Shown one piece after another: positions 53,599 through 64,000 of a stretch of DNA of 64,000 nt. The first letter of the stretch is position 1, and each line of letters opens with the position of its first letter. Below the pieces are notes generated by a model. The model saw only the letters and a list, made by a program, of their open reading frames with translations, searched no databases and was not told the origin of the DNA. The position numbers and the translations under genes were made by a program. The stretch lies in NCBI RefSeq assembly GCF_001668725.1, contig NZ_LZKL01000055.1, forward strand, positions 1 through 64,000, in the 5' to 3' direction. The DNA is from Mycobacterium sp. E787 (GTDB lineage: Bacteria > Actinomycetota > Actinomycetes > Mycobacteriales > Mycobacteriaceae).

Positions 53599-54362
53599 GC
53601 GATCCAGTGCGCGTCGAGCGCAACGGCGCCGTGACCACGGTGATCCTCGACCGGCCGGGGGCGCGCAACGCCGTCAACGGCCCGACGGCCGCCGCGCTCT
53701 ATGCGGCGTTCGAGGAATTCGACCGCGACGACAAGGCCTCGGTGGCCGTGCTGTGGGGCGACAACGGAACCTTTTGCGCCGGAGCCGATCTGAAGGCGTT
53801 CGGCACGCCCGACGCCAACGCCGTGCACCGGACGGGTCCCGGCCCGATGGGGCCGACGCGGATGGTGCTGTCCAAACCTGTGATCGCCGCGGTCAGCGGC
53901 TACGCCGTCGCCGGTGGCCTGGAGCTGGCCCTGTGGTGTGATCTGCGGGTGGCCGAGGAGGACGCCGTGTTCGGGGTGTTCTGCCGGCGCTGGGGCGTGC
54001 CGCTCATCGACGGCGGCACCGTGCGGCTGCCCAGGCTGATCGGGCAGAGCCGCGCGATGGACATGATCCTCACCGGCCGCGGCGTGCAAGCCGACGAGGC
54101 GCTGGCGATGGGCTTGGCCAACCGCGTCGTGCCCAAAGGCCAAGCGCGCCAGGCCGCCGAGGAACTGGCGGCCCAATTGGCCGCCCTGCCGCAGCAGTGC
54201 CTGCGGTCGGACCGGCGCTCGGCGCTACACCAATGGGGGACACCGGAACCCGAGGCCATCGACTTCGAATTCGCAAGCATCGCAAGGGTTGCTGCGGAAG
54301 CCGCGGAAGGGGCCGGGCGATTTGCCGCGGGCGCGGGCCGGCACGGAGCGCCGGCGAGTTAG
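53595..54362 (+). CDS. echA5: Enoyl-CoA hydratase/crotonase EchA5
   Basis: 255 residues. Markers: TVILDRPGARNAVNGPTAAA, oxyanion GTFCAGADLKAFG (about residues 56-68), SGYAVAGGLELALWCDLRVA with the second oxyanion Gly, and a conserved Glu in that stretch consistent with catalysis. ATG overlaps the paaX stop. Its own stop overlaps the convergent DUF3060 lipoprotein stop. In M. tuberculosis the neighbours here are mmpS5-mmpL5 and their regulator, which are absent. Confidence 0.94.
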   Translation: MSDPVRVERNGAVTTVILDRPGARNAVNGPTAAALYAAFEEFDRDDKASVAVLWGDNGTFCAGADLKAFGTPDANAVHRTGPGPMGPTRMVLSKPVIAAVSGYAVAGGLELALWCDLRVAEEDAVFGVFCRRWGVPLIDGGTVRLPRLIGQSRAMDMILTGRGVQADEALAMGLANRVVPKGQARQAAEELAAQLAALPQQCLRSDRRSALHQWGTPEPEAIDFEFASIARVAAEAAEGAGRFAAGAGRHGAPAS

Positions 54363-54841
54363 CCCTTGCTGATGGTGTTGCTCGAGCCGAGGTTGTCGAC
54401 CTTGGGATCGCCGTCTTTGTAGGTGACGGTGTTGTTCAGCCCGACCACGGTGATGCGCGTATTGACCTTGTCCAGGGTGATCTTGTTGCCGGCACCGCCG
54501 ATGGTCACCGTCTCGCAGGTGCCGGTGATGGTCAGCGTGTTGTTCGAGCCGCCCACGTTCAGCGACTTGCCGCTGGCGCAATCGAGGGTGGCTGTGGTCC
54601 CCATCGACCCGTAGTTCAGCGTGTTGCCGATCTCGACCGACGCCGTGGTGCTCGCCCCGCTGGTGCTCGTCGGGCCCGCCGCGGCGCTCGTGCTCGTGCT
54701 GGTGCTCTTCGTCGTCGTCGCGGTGGAGCCCCCGGGCGGGTTGGCGGTGGAACTGCAGCCCGCCAGCACTAACGCCGCGGCCGCCGGCGCCCAGGCGAGC
54801 GCGGCCAGCCGGGACGGGCGGTCGGTGATGTGGTCACGCAT
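54359..54841 (-). CDS. DUF3060 lipoprotein, Rv0679c-like
   Basis: 160 residues. A signal peptide ends at LAGC (Cys29), giving a lipoprotein. A Thr/Ser-rich linker (STATTTKSTSTSTSAAAGPT) follows. The C-terminal DUF3060 domain consists of short beta repeats (NNTLTITGTCETVTIGGAGN, then NKITLDKVNTRITVVGLNNT), suggestive of a right-handed beta-helix. Function unknown; the linker resembles O-mannosylated ones of mycobacterial lipoproteins. Rv0679c is described as a surface antigen used to tell lineages apart. It follows the second DUF3060 gene by 28 bases. Confidence 0.88.
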   Translation of the reverse strand: MRDHITDRPSRLAALAWAPAAAALVLAGCSSTANPPGGSTATTTKSTSTSTSAAAGPTSTSGASTTASVEIGNTLNYGSMGTTATLDCASGKSLNVGGSNNTLTITGTCETVTIGGAGNKITLDKVNTRITVVGLNNTVTYKDGDPKVDNLGSSNTISKG

Positions 54842-54869
54842 TGATCCTCGATTCCCTCGGTTCGGTGCG

Positions 54870-55235
54870 TCAGCCCGGCACCTGCTGGAGCCGGTTGGTC
54901 ATGCCCAGTTCGCGGCCGCGGTCCCACAGGATCGGGTCGCCGCCGTGAAAGAACACGGTCTCGTCGTAGCCGTACACGGTGATGTCGTGCGTGACCGAAT
55001 CGGCGATCACGGTGTTGCCCGAGCCCATGACCGTCACCGCCCAGCAGTTGCCCTTCGCGTTGACGACGTTCGCCGTGCCGTTGACGATCAGCGTGGCATC
55101 GTTGCAGTCCAGCGTCTGCTCGAGGCCCTGCCCGGTGACGCGGGTGTCGCCGTTCTTGGCGTGCGCGGGCGGGAAGGGGGCGACGATGACGAGCGCGCAG
55201 GTGACCAGCGGCCCCGCGGCGGTTGTCCACTTCAC
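54870..55235 (-). CDS. Secreted DUF3060 protein, Rv0680c-like
   Basis: 121 residues from GTG at 55235, chosen because AAGGGGG lies upstream on the minus strand; longer in-frame starts to 55349 exist. The N-terminus VKWTTAAGPLVTCALVIVAP followed by PAHA looks like a cleavable signal peptide. The DUF3060 region repeats short motifs (NDATLIVNGTANVVNAKGNC, then WAVTVMGSGNTV). Paired with the lipoprotein downstream, with which it is probably cotranscribed. Function unknown. Confidence 0.82.
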   Translation of the reverse strand: MKWTTAAGPLVTCALVIVAPFPPAHAKNGDTRVTGQGLEQTLDCNDATLIVNGTANVVNAKGNCWAVTVMGSGNTVIADSVTHDITVYGYDETVFFHGGDPILWDRGRELGMTNRLQQVPG

Positions 55236-55386
55236 TGCGAGCCCCCTTACGGCGTGCGGATCGGCCTGGAAAGAGATTACGTGCATCCGCCCAGTCGACG
55301 GCAGGGTTATCGGCTGACCGGTTTTGCGCCCATCGTCAACTAGAGTCATTAGTCAACCAACCCGGACCACTCGAAGGGCGATCGCC

Positions 55387-56031
55387 ATGGCAGCTCCAGA
55401 ACCGCCGCCGGCGGCGGGGCGCCAGCGCGCCGGGAAGTCGGGTTCGCGCCCGGCCAAGCTGAGCCGCGAGGGCATCGTCGACGGCGCCCTGACCTTCCTG
55501 GACCGCGAGGGCTGGGACTCGCTGACGATCAACGCGCTGGCCACCCAGCTCGGGACCAAGGGACCGTCCCTGTACAACCACGTGGACAGCCTGGAGGACC
55601 TGCGCCGCGCCGTGCGGATCCGCGTCATCGACGACATCATCACGATGCTGAACAGGGTCGGCGAGGGCCGCGCCCGGGACGACGCGGTGCTGGTGATGGC
55701 CGGCGCCTACCGCAGCTACGCCCATCACCACCCCGGTCGGTACTCGGCGTTCACCCGGATGCCGCTGGGCGGCGACGACCCCGAGTACGCGGCCGCCACC
55801 AGGGGCGCGGCCGCGCCCGTGATCTCCGTGCTGGCGTCCTACGGCCTGGGCGGCGAGGAGGCCTTCCACGCCGCGCTGGAATTCTGGTCCGCGCTGCACG
55901 GCTTCGTGCTGCTGGAGATGACCGGGGTCATGGACGACATCGACACCGACGCGCTCTTCTCCGACATGGTGTTGCGGCTGGCGACAGGTCTGGACAGGCG
56001 CACCGCGCAGCATCACCCTGCGCCGAACTAG
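55387..56031 (+). CDS. TetR family transcriptional regulator, Rv0681-like
   Basis: 214 residues from ATG at 55387 (MAAPEPPPAAGRQRAGKSGS). The helix-turn-helix is in LTINALATQLGTKGPSLYNH (about residues 50-69), and the C-terminal WSALHGFVLLEMTGVMDDID is typical of TetR_C_33-like members. An interrupted palindrome ACTA-gagtcat-TAGT (55339-55353) lies upstream and could be its operator. It is divergent from the two DUF3060 genes and is a likely candidate to regulate them. Confidence 0.88.
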   Translation: MAAPEPPPAAGRQRAGKSGSRPAKLSREGIVDGALTFLDREGWDSLTINALATQLGTKGPSLYNHVDSLEDLRRAVRIRVIDDIITMLNRVGEGRARDDAVLVMAGAYRSYAHHHPGRYSAFTRMPLGGDDPEYAAATRGAAAPVISVLASYGLGGEEAFHAALEFWSALHGFVLLEMTGVMDDIDTDALFSDMVLRLATGLDRRTAQHHPAPN

Positions 56032-56043
56032 TCTGCCGCCGCT

Positions 56044-56073
56044 TTGACCTGCGAGACCGGCGACGGGTATTGT
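56044..56073 (+). promoter_or_regulatory. rpsL (str operon) promoter, SigA-type
   Basis: TTGACC (56044-56049), an 18-base spacer, and TATTGT (56068-56073), followed by GGTGGC as at rplJ. About 210 bases of leader precede rpsL. Confidence 0.8.
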
Positions 56074-56288
56074 GGTGGCTCGTGCCTGGCGGCTTACGGC
56101 GCCTGACGTAAGGAAGCGGATGCCGGGCGACTTCGCATGTCCCCGACGCACCGGATCGACGCCCGTGCCGAGCGCTTGCGACACACCCGGCCGCGGGGTA
56201 CTGGAGTCATCCCGGGGCGGGGCAAAACTGCAGTACACAGACTTAACAGCTTGACCAGAACACGAACCTCAACACAGAAAGCCGGTAG

Positions 56289-56663
56289 ATGCCAACCATT
56301 CAGCAGCTGGTCCGAAAGGGTCGCCGCGACAAGATCGCCAAGGTCAAGACCGCGGCCCTGAAGGGCAGCCCGCAGCGCCGTGGCGTATGCACCCGCGTGT
56401 ACACCACCACCCCGAAGAAGCCGAACTCGGCGCTTCGGAAGGTCGCGCGCGTGAAGCTGACGAGCCAGGTCGAGGTCACCGCCTACATCCCGGGCGAGGG
56501 TCACAACCTGCAGGAGCACTCGATGGTGCTGGTGCGTGGGGGCCGGGTCAAGGACCTGCCGGGTGTCCGGTACAAGATCATCCGCGGTTCGCTCGACACC
56601 CAGGGGGTCAAGAACCGCAAGCAGGCTCGCAGCCGCTACGGCGCCAAGAAGGAGAAGAGCTGA
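56289..56663 (+). CDS. rpsL: 30S ribosomal protein S12
   Basis: 124 residues, as in M. tuberculosis. Conserved stretches: [18 protein letters not shown] at the start, [20 protein letters not shown] and [20 protein letters not shown]. The streptomycin-resistance residues K43 and K88 are both Lys, so the gene is wild type. First gene of the str operon; its stop TGA shares a base with the rpsG ATG. Confidence 0.99.
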
Positions 56664-57133
56664 TGCCGCGCAAGGGGCCCGCACCCAAGCGTCCGCTGGT
56701 CAACGACCCGGTCTACGGGTCGCAGCTGGTGACCCAGCTGGTGAACAAGGTTCTGCTCAAAGGGAAGAAATCGCTCGCCGAGCGCATTGTTTATGGTGCG
56801 CTCGAGCAGGCCAGGGAAAAGACGGGCACCGACCCGGTGATCACGCTCAAGCGTGCTCTCGACAACGTCAAGCCCGCGCTGGAGGTCCGCAGCCGCCGCG
56901 TCGGTGGTGCGACCTACCAGGTGCCCGTCGAGGTGCGTCCGGACCGGTCCACCACGCTGGCGCTGCGCTGGCTTGTCAGCTTCTCCCGGCAGCGCCGCGA
57001 GAAGACCATGATCGAGCGGCTGGCAAATGAGCTCCTCGATGCCAGCAACGGCCTCGGGGCCTCCGTCAAGCGGCGTGAGGACACCCACAAGATGGCCGAG
57101 GCAAACCGCGCCTTCGCGCACTATCGCTGGTGA
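56663..57133 (+). CDS. rpsG: 30S ribosomal protein S7
   Basis: 156 residues, the family length, starting [20 protein letters not shown]. The family [20 protein letters not shown] beta hairpin (about residues 76-95) contacts mRNA near the E site, and [19 protein letters not shown] closes the protein. TGATG coupling with rpsL. fusA starts 69 bases downstream. Confidence 0.99.
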   Translation: MPRKGPAPKRPLVNDPVYGSQLVTQLVNKVLLKGKKSLAERIVYGALEQAREKTGTDPVITLKRALDNVKPALEVRSRRVGGATYQVPVEVRPDRSTTLALRWLVSFSRQRREKTMIERLANELLDASNGLGASVKRREDTHKMAEANRAFAHYRW

Positions 57134-57202
57134 GCACGCCGGCATCGTCGCCGGCGTAAACACGACAGCAAACCGAGCAATCGAAAGAGTGGGAAGACTT
57201 CT

Positions 57203-59308
<2,106 letters not shown>

Positions 59309-59405
59309 GGATCTGGTCGGAGTAACCTTGCCGGGTCACTAACCGCGGCACAACTAAAAACATCAACACTGCTTAACAAGCACCAACAAGTCGGAGGACA
59401 CAACA

Positions 59406-60596
59406 GTGGCGAAGGCGAAGTTCCAGCGGACCAAGCCCCACGTCAACATCGGGACCATCGGTCACGTTGACCACGGCAAGACCACCCTGACCGCGGCTAT
59501 CACCAAGGTCCTGCATGACAAGTTTCCGGACCTGAACGAGTCCAAGGCGTTCGACCAGATCGACAACGCCCCCGAGGAGCGTCAGCGCGGTATCACCATC
59601 AACATCGCGCACGTCGAGTACCAGACCGATAAGCGGCACTACGCCCACGTCGACGCGCCCGGTCACGCGGACTACATCAAGAACATGATCACCGGCGCCG
59701 CCCAGATGGACGGCGCGATCCTGGTGGTCGCCGCGACCGACGGCCCGATGCCGCAGACGCGCGAACACGTGCTGCTGGCCCGCCAGGTCGGCGTGCCCTA
59801 CATCCTGGTCGCCCTGAACAAGGCCGACGCCGTCGACGACGAGGAGCTGCTCGAGCTCGTCGAGATGGAGGTCCGCGAGCTGCTGGCCGCCCAGGAGTTC
59901 GACGAGGACGCCCCGGTGGTGCGGGTCTCGGCGCTGAAGGCGCTCGAGGGCGACGCCAAGTGGGTCGAGTCCGTCGAGGAGCTGATGAACGCCGTCGACG
60001 AGTCGATCCCGGACCCGGTCCGCGAGACCGACAAGCCGTTCCTGATGCCCGTTGAGGACGTCTTCACGATCACCGGCCGTGGCACCGTGGTCACCGGTCG
60101 TGTGGAGCGCGGCGTGATCAACGTCAACGAGGAAGTCGAGATCGTCGGCATCCGCCCGTCCACCACCAAGACCACCGTCACCGGTGTGGAGATGTTCCGC
60201 AAGCTGCTCGACCAGGGGCAGGCCGGCGACAACGTCGGGCTGCTGCTGCGCGGCATCAAGCGTGAGGATGTCGAGCGCGGCCAGGTCGTCACCAAGCCGG
60301 GCACCACGACGCCGCACACCGAGTTCGAGGGCCAGGTCTACATCCTGTCCAAGGACGAGGGCGGCCGGCACACGCCGTTCTTCAACAACTACCGCCCGCA
60401 GTTCTACTTCCGCACCACGGACGTGACCGGTGTGGTGACGCTGCCGGAGGGCACCGAGATGGTGATGCCGGGTGACAACACCAACATCACGGTGAAGCTG
60501 ATCCAGCCGGTGGCCATGGACGAGGGCCTGCGGTTCGCCATCCGCGAGGGTGGCCGCACCGTCGGCGCCGGCCGGGTCGTCAAGATCATCAAGTAG
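59406..60596 (+). CDS. tuf: Elongation factor Tu
   Basis: 396 residues, GTG start with GTCGGAGGA upstream. G1 GHVDHGKT (19-26), [14 protein letters not shown] (switch I), [12 protein letters not shown] (G3), [10 protein letters not shown] (G4) and domain II-III stretches including [20 protein letters not shown]. Delivers aminoacyl-tRNA to the ribosome. Last gene of the str operon, followed by a strong hairpin. Confidence 0.99.
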   Translation: MAKAKFQRTKPHVNIGTIGHVDHGKTTLTAAITKVLHDKFPDLNESKAFDQIDNAPEERQRGITINIAHVEYQTDKRHYAHVDAPGHADYIKNMITGAAQMDGAILVVAATDGPMPQTREHVLLARQVGVPYILVALNKADAVDDEELLELVEMEVRELLAAQEFDEDAPVVRVSALKALEGDAKWVESVEELMNAVDESIPDPVRETDKPFLMPVEDVFTITGRGTVVTGRVERGVINVNEEVEIVGIRPSTTKTTVTGVEMFRKLLDQGQAGDNVGLLLRGIKREDVERGQVVTKPGTTTPHTEFEGQVYILSKDEGGRHTPFFNNYRPQFYFRTTDVTGVVTLPEGTEMVMPGDNTNITVKLIQPVAMDEGLRFAIREGGRTVGAGRVVKIIK

Positions 60597-60608
60597 GTCT
60601 GGTTCGAT

Positions 60609-60646
60609 ACGAAGCCCGGGCTGCCGATGGGCCGCCCGGGCTTCGT
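60609..60646. terminator. Terminator hairpin after tuf
   Basis: A perfect 13-base stem, ACGAAGCCCGGGC (60609-60621) with GCCCGGGCTTCGT (60634-60646), closes a 12-base loop. No long T tract, as is often seen in mycobacteria. Confidence 0.85.
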
Positions 60647-60777
60647 GCATTCCCGGTCCGCGCAATTGGCGAAACCCGGCGGGGACCGTGAAGGTTACGA
60701 TAGATTTACGGCTATTGCGTCCGTGTCTAATGACCGGACGATCGCTTTGTCACTCGTGGCCCGCCCGGGAGGTTGGG

Positions 60778-61581
60778 ATGTCGTTCGTGTTCGCGACGCC
60801 GGAGTACCTGGCCGCGGCGGCGTCCGACCTGGCGAATATCGGCTCGTCGCTCAGCTCGGCCAACGCGGCGGCGTTGGGCCCGACGTCGGGGGTGCTGGCC
60901 GCGGGCGCCGATGAGGTGTCGGCCACCATCGCGAGCCTGTTCGGCGCGCACGCCCAGGTCTACCAGGCGCTCAGCGCCCAGGCCGCGTATTTCCATCAGC
61001 AGTTTGTCGAGCTCATGAGCGGCGGCGCGGCGCAATACGCCCTCACCGAGGCCGCTAACGCATCCCCACTGCAGACGGTGGAGCAGGCGGCGCTGGGCGC
61101 GGTCGGCGCGCCGGGCCAGGCGTCGGCGGCGGCCGTCCCGACCGGCAACGCGGTCAGCCTCGCACCGGCGATGCCGCCGGGCGCGGGGCCGGGCGTGTTC
61201 GGCCCCGGCGGCACCGGTGCGACGGCCCGGCTGCTGGGCAGTGTGGGCCCCGCCGCCGCGGCCGCAGGCAGCGGCGAATCGTTCGGCATGGGCGGAGCCG
61301 GGTTCACCGGCAGCCTGGTCGCGGGCCAGAACTTCGGCGCCGTCCCCGCTGCCGCCGCCGCAAGCGTCGGCCCGGCCGGGTCCTCCGGCGTCATGGGCGC
61401 CTCGGAGGGCGTCGCGGCCGCCGAGGAGACCGGGCTCGGAGGGTACGCCGGGACACCGCTGCCCGCGGCGATGCCGGCCGCGGCGCCCGCCGGCTCGTCG
61501 GCGGCGGTGCGTCCCGCGACGCCGGCTTACTCTCCGGCGTCGGCCGCCGCGGCCGAGCCCTCCGAGTCTTCAGGGGAGTGA
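60778..61581 (+). CDS. PE family protein (non-PGRS)
   Basis: 267 residues from ATG at 60778 (MSFVFATPEYLAAAASDLAN), with GGAGG-type sequence just upstream. The PE domain covers about residues 1-97, with the Pro-Glu at residues 8-9 and the T7SS export motif YALTE (Y87 to E91). The rest is an Ala/Gly/Pro-rich region without the long Gly-Gly-Ala tracts of PE_PGRS proteins. No adjacent PPE gene is seen, so its partner must be elsewhere. Exported through an ESX system to the cell surface; the tuf-Rv0686 gap in M. tuberculosis has no such gene. Confidence 0.9.
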   Translation: MSFVFATPEYLAAAASDLANIGSSLSSANAAALGPTSGVLAAGADEVSATIASLFGAHAQVYQALSAQAAYFHQQFVELMSGGAAQYALTEAANASPLQTVEQAALGAVGAPGQASAAAVPTGNAVSLAPAMPPGAGPGVFGPGGTGATARLLGSVGPAAAAAGSGESFGMGGAGFTGSLVAGQNFGAVPAAAAASVGPAGSSGVMGASEGVAAAEETGLGGYAGTPLPAAMPAAAPAGSSAAVRPATPAYSPASAAAAEPSESSGE

Positions 61582-61676
61582 TCGGGCCTTCACGAACGGT
61601 TTGCGCGCACAGGTATCGCGACGGCCGGTGGGGCGCTAATCTGACACGGACTTCCCAGCGAGACTAGGAGAGACAC

Positions 61677-62519
61677 GTGTTGGCGCGCTACCTGAAGGCA
61701 CAGCTGATCGTTTTGCTGTGCGGCGGCCTGGTGGGGCCGATTTTTCTGGTCGTCTACTTCACCCTCGGGTTCGGCAACCTGTTGCAGTGGATGCTCTACG
61801 TCGGCCTGCTGATCACGGTGGCCGACGTGGTGATCGCTCTCGCGCTGGCCAACTACGGGGCCAAGTCCTCCGCCAAGAACGCGGAACTCGAGCAGCACGG
61901 CGTGCTGGCGCTGGCCCAGATCACCGGGATCAGCGAGACCGGTACGTGGATCAACAACCAGCAGGTGGTCAAGGTGCACCTGCACATCGCCGGGCCCGGG
62001 CTTCTGCCGTTCGACAGCGAGGACCGGGTGATCGCCAGCGTGACCCGGCTCGGCAACCTCAACGCCCGCAAGGTTGTGGTGCTGGTCAACCCCACCACCG
62101 GCGAATACCGCATCGACTGGGAACGCAGCGCGTTGGTCAACGGGCTGGTGCCGGCGCAGTTCACGGTGGCCGAAGACAACAGGACCTACGATCTCAGCGG
62201 GCAGGCCGGCCCGCTGATGGAGATCCTGCAGATCCTCAAGGCCAACCACGTTCCGCTCGATCGGATGGTCGACATCCGGTCCAATCCCGCGCTGCGCCAG
62301 CAGGTCCAGGCCGTGGTGCGACGGGCGGCCGAGCAGCAGGCGCCCGCGCCGCAGCCGGCGCCCCAGCCGGCCACGGCCGGCGGCCCGGCACCGGTCGCCA
62401 CGCCGCCGCAACCGTCGATCGCCCAGCGGCTTCAGGAGCTGGAGACGCTGCGCGCCAGCGGTGCGCTGAGCGACCAGGAGTACAGCAGCCGGCGGGCCCA
62501 GATCATCTCCGAAATCTGA
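61677..62519 (+). CDS. Membrane protein with C-terminal SHOCT motif, Rv0686-like
   Basis: 280 residues, GTG start. Two N-terminal hydrophobic helices (IVLLCGGLVGPIFLVVYF and MLYVGLLITVADVVIALAL) are followed by a cytosolic domain (VLALAQITGISETGTWINNQ) and a Pro/Ala-rich spacer (about residues 220-245). It ends in a SHOCT-like helix (LQELETLRASGALSDQEY), found at the ends of many membrane proteins and thought to mediate oligomerisation. Function unknown. 95 bases after the PE gene. Confidence 0.85.
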   Translation: MLARYLKAQLIVLLCGGLVGPIFLVVYFTLGFGNLLQWMLYVGLLITVADVVIALALANYGAKSSAKNAELEQHGVLALAQITGISETGTWINNQQVVKVHLHIAGPGLLPFDSEDRVIASVTRLGNLNARKVVVLVNPTTGEYRIDWERSALVNGLVPAQFTVAEDNRTYDLSGQAGPLMEILQILKANHVPLDRMVDIRSNPALRQQVQAVVRRAAEQQAPAPQPAPQPATAGGPAPVATPPQPSIAQRLQELETLRASGALSDQEYSSRRAQIISEI

Positions 62520-62533
62520 ACCAGCGGGTTAGT

Positions 62534-62547
62534 TAGAACACGTTCCA
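62534..62547. promoter_or_regulatory. KstR-type operator (TNNAACNNGTTNNA)
   Basis: TAGAACACGTTCCA matches every fixed position of the TNNAACNNGTTNNA consensus of KstR, the TetR repressor of cholesterol catabolism in mycobacteria. It lies 23 bases before the dehydrogenase start, and the corresponding M. tuberculosis gene is recalled as a KstR regulon member. Confidence 0.75.
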
Positions 62548-62560
62548 GTTCCGCTGCTAG

Positions 62561-63388
<828 letters not shown>

Positions 63389-63412
63389 TTCGCGATCGTG
63401 TATGAACACCAC

Positions 63413-64000
63413 GTGACCGAAAACGGCTTCGAAAAGGGGGTTGTGATCGTGGGCGGCGGGCTCGCCGGGGCCCGCACCGCCGAGCAACTGCGCCGGTCGG
63501 GATACACCGGCCGCATCACGATCGTCAGCGATGAGGTCCACCTGCCCTACGACCGCCCGCCGCTGTCCAAGGAGGTGCTGCGCAAAGAGGTCGACGATGT
63601 GGCCCTCAAGCCGCGCGAATGGTACGACGAGCAGGACATCACCCTGCGGCTCGGCGCGGCGGCCACCGGTCTGGACACCGCAGGGCAGACGGTCACGCTG
63701 GCCGACGGAACCGCGCTCGGCTACGACGAGCTGGTGGTCGCCACCGGCCTGGTGCCGCGGCGAATTCCGGCGTTCCCCGACCTGGAGGGCATCCGGGTGC
63801 TGCGCTCTTTCGACGAGAGCCTGGCGTTGCGCGAGCATGCGTCCGCGGCTCAGCGCGCCGTCGTCGTCGGCGCCGGTTTCATCGGCTGCGAGGTGGCGGC
63901 CAGCATGCGCAGCCTCGGGGTGGAGGTGGTGCTGGTCGAGCCGCAGCCGACGCCGCTGGCCGCGGTGCTCGGCGAGCAGATCGGCGGGTTGGTGGCCCGG
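63413..64000 (+). CDS. Ferredoxin reductase, Rv0688-like (3' end off window)
   Basis: 196 residues seen; the frame runs off the window. GTG at 63413 begins VTENGFEKGVVIVGGGLAGA. The FAD Rossmann motif GGGLAG is at residues 14-19, LPYDRPPLSKEVLRKE is a typical FAD-contacting stretch, and ATGLVPRR and the NAD Rossmann GAGFIGCEVAASM follow. It belongs to the putidaredoxin/rubredoxin reductase group that passes electrons from NADH to a ferredoxin, often for P450s. An ATG at 63402 is in another frame and stops at once. The KstR operator upstream may cover this gene as well. Confidence 0.93.
   Translation, partial: MTENGFEKGVVIVGGGLAGARTAEQLRRSGYTGRITIVSDEVHLPYDRPPLSKEVLRKEVDDVALKPREWYDEQDITLRLGAAATGLDTAGQTVTLADGTALGYDELVVATGLVPRRIPAFPDLEGIRVLRSFDESLALREHASAAQRAVVVGAGFIGCEVAASMRSLGVEVVLVEPQPTPLAAVLGEQIGGLVAR

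Overview
The window is a high-GC chromosomal segment of a Mycobacterium, most likely a slow grower. Three things support this: a four-gene mycolic acid methyltransferase cluster (mmaA1 to mmaA4), hadABC, a PE-family gene and mceG; GTG/TTG starts and SigA promoters with a TATTGT -10; and a gene order that follows the M. tuberculosis H37Rv block from about Rv0625c to Rv0688. Gene-order comparisons to H37Rv are from memory. I do not assign a species.

Layout. 1-9725: end of a methyltransferase gene, a VTT-domain membrane protein, and the recC-recB-recD operon on the minus strand. 9836-11607: a three-gene insertion (nitroreductase, membrane methyltransferase, cyanase). 11700-14097: echA3, a membrane-anchored unknown and a metallo-beta-lactamase hydrolase. 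14110-14462: a duplicated 30-base repeat and an orphan VapB-like antitoxin. 14566-19253: thrT, metT, rpmG, hadABC, trpT, secE, nusG, rplK, rplA, which is both the mycolate dehydratase and a translation/transcription block. 19264-21203: an ECF42-type sigma factor with a double DGPF protein, inserted here. 21286-27406: mmaA4, mmaA3, mmaA2, mmaA1, lipG and an ABC1 kinase. 27495-33856: a DinB-like protein, a GH38 alpha-mannosidase, a small unknown and a ROK sugar kinase. 34088-35118: rplJ-rplL behind a structured leader. 35173-38601: a TetR regulator, a carotenoid oxygenase and mceG. 39023-46543: rpoB-rpoC. 46601-48448: a probable type VII secretion toxin-immunity cassette. 48641-54362: endonuclease IV, lpqP, and fadE8-echA4-paaX-echA5. 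54359-56031: two DUF3060 proteins and a TetR regulator. 56289-60596: the str operon (rpsL, rpsG, fusA, tuf). 60778-64000: a PE protein, a SHOCT-domain membrane protein, a KstR-box-controlled dehydrogenase and the start of a ferredoxin reductase.

The core is conserved housekeeping: ribosomal proteins, RNA polymerase, elongation factors, tRNAs, DNA repair and mycolic acid synthesis. The drug-target residues I could check (RpoB rifampicin region, RpsL K43 and K88) are wild type. The accessory parts are the cyanase insertion, the ECF42/DGPF pair, the orphan antitoxin, the PE gene and above all the 46601-48448 cassette. That cassette encodes an EspC-like partner, a WxG/YxxxD protein with an unrecognised C-terminal domain and a likely immunity protein, and it is the strongest candidate for an undescribed system. 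Several H37Rv gene sets are absent at their usual places: mmpS5/mmpL5/Rv0678, the vapBC-rich stretch before rpoB, and the ceramidase after rpoC.
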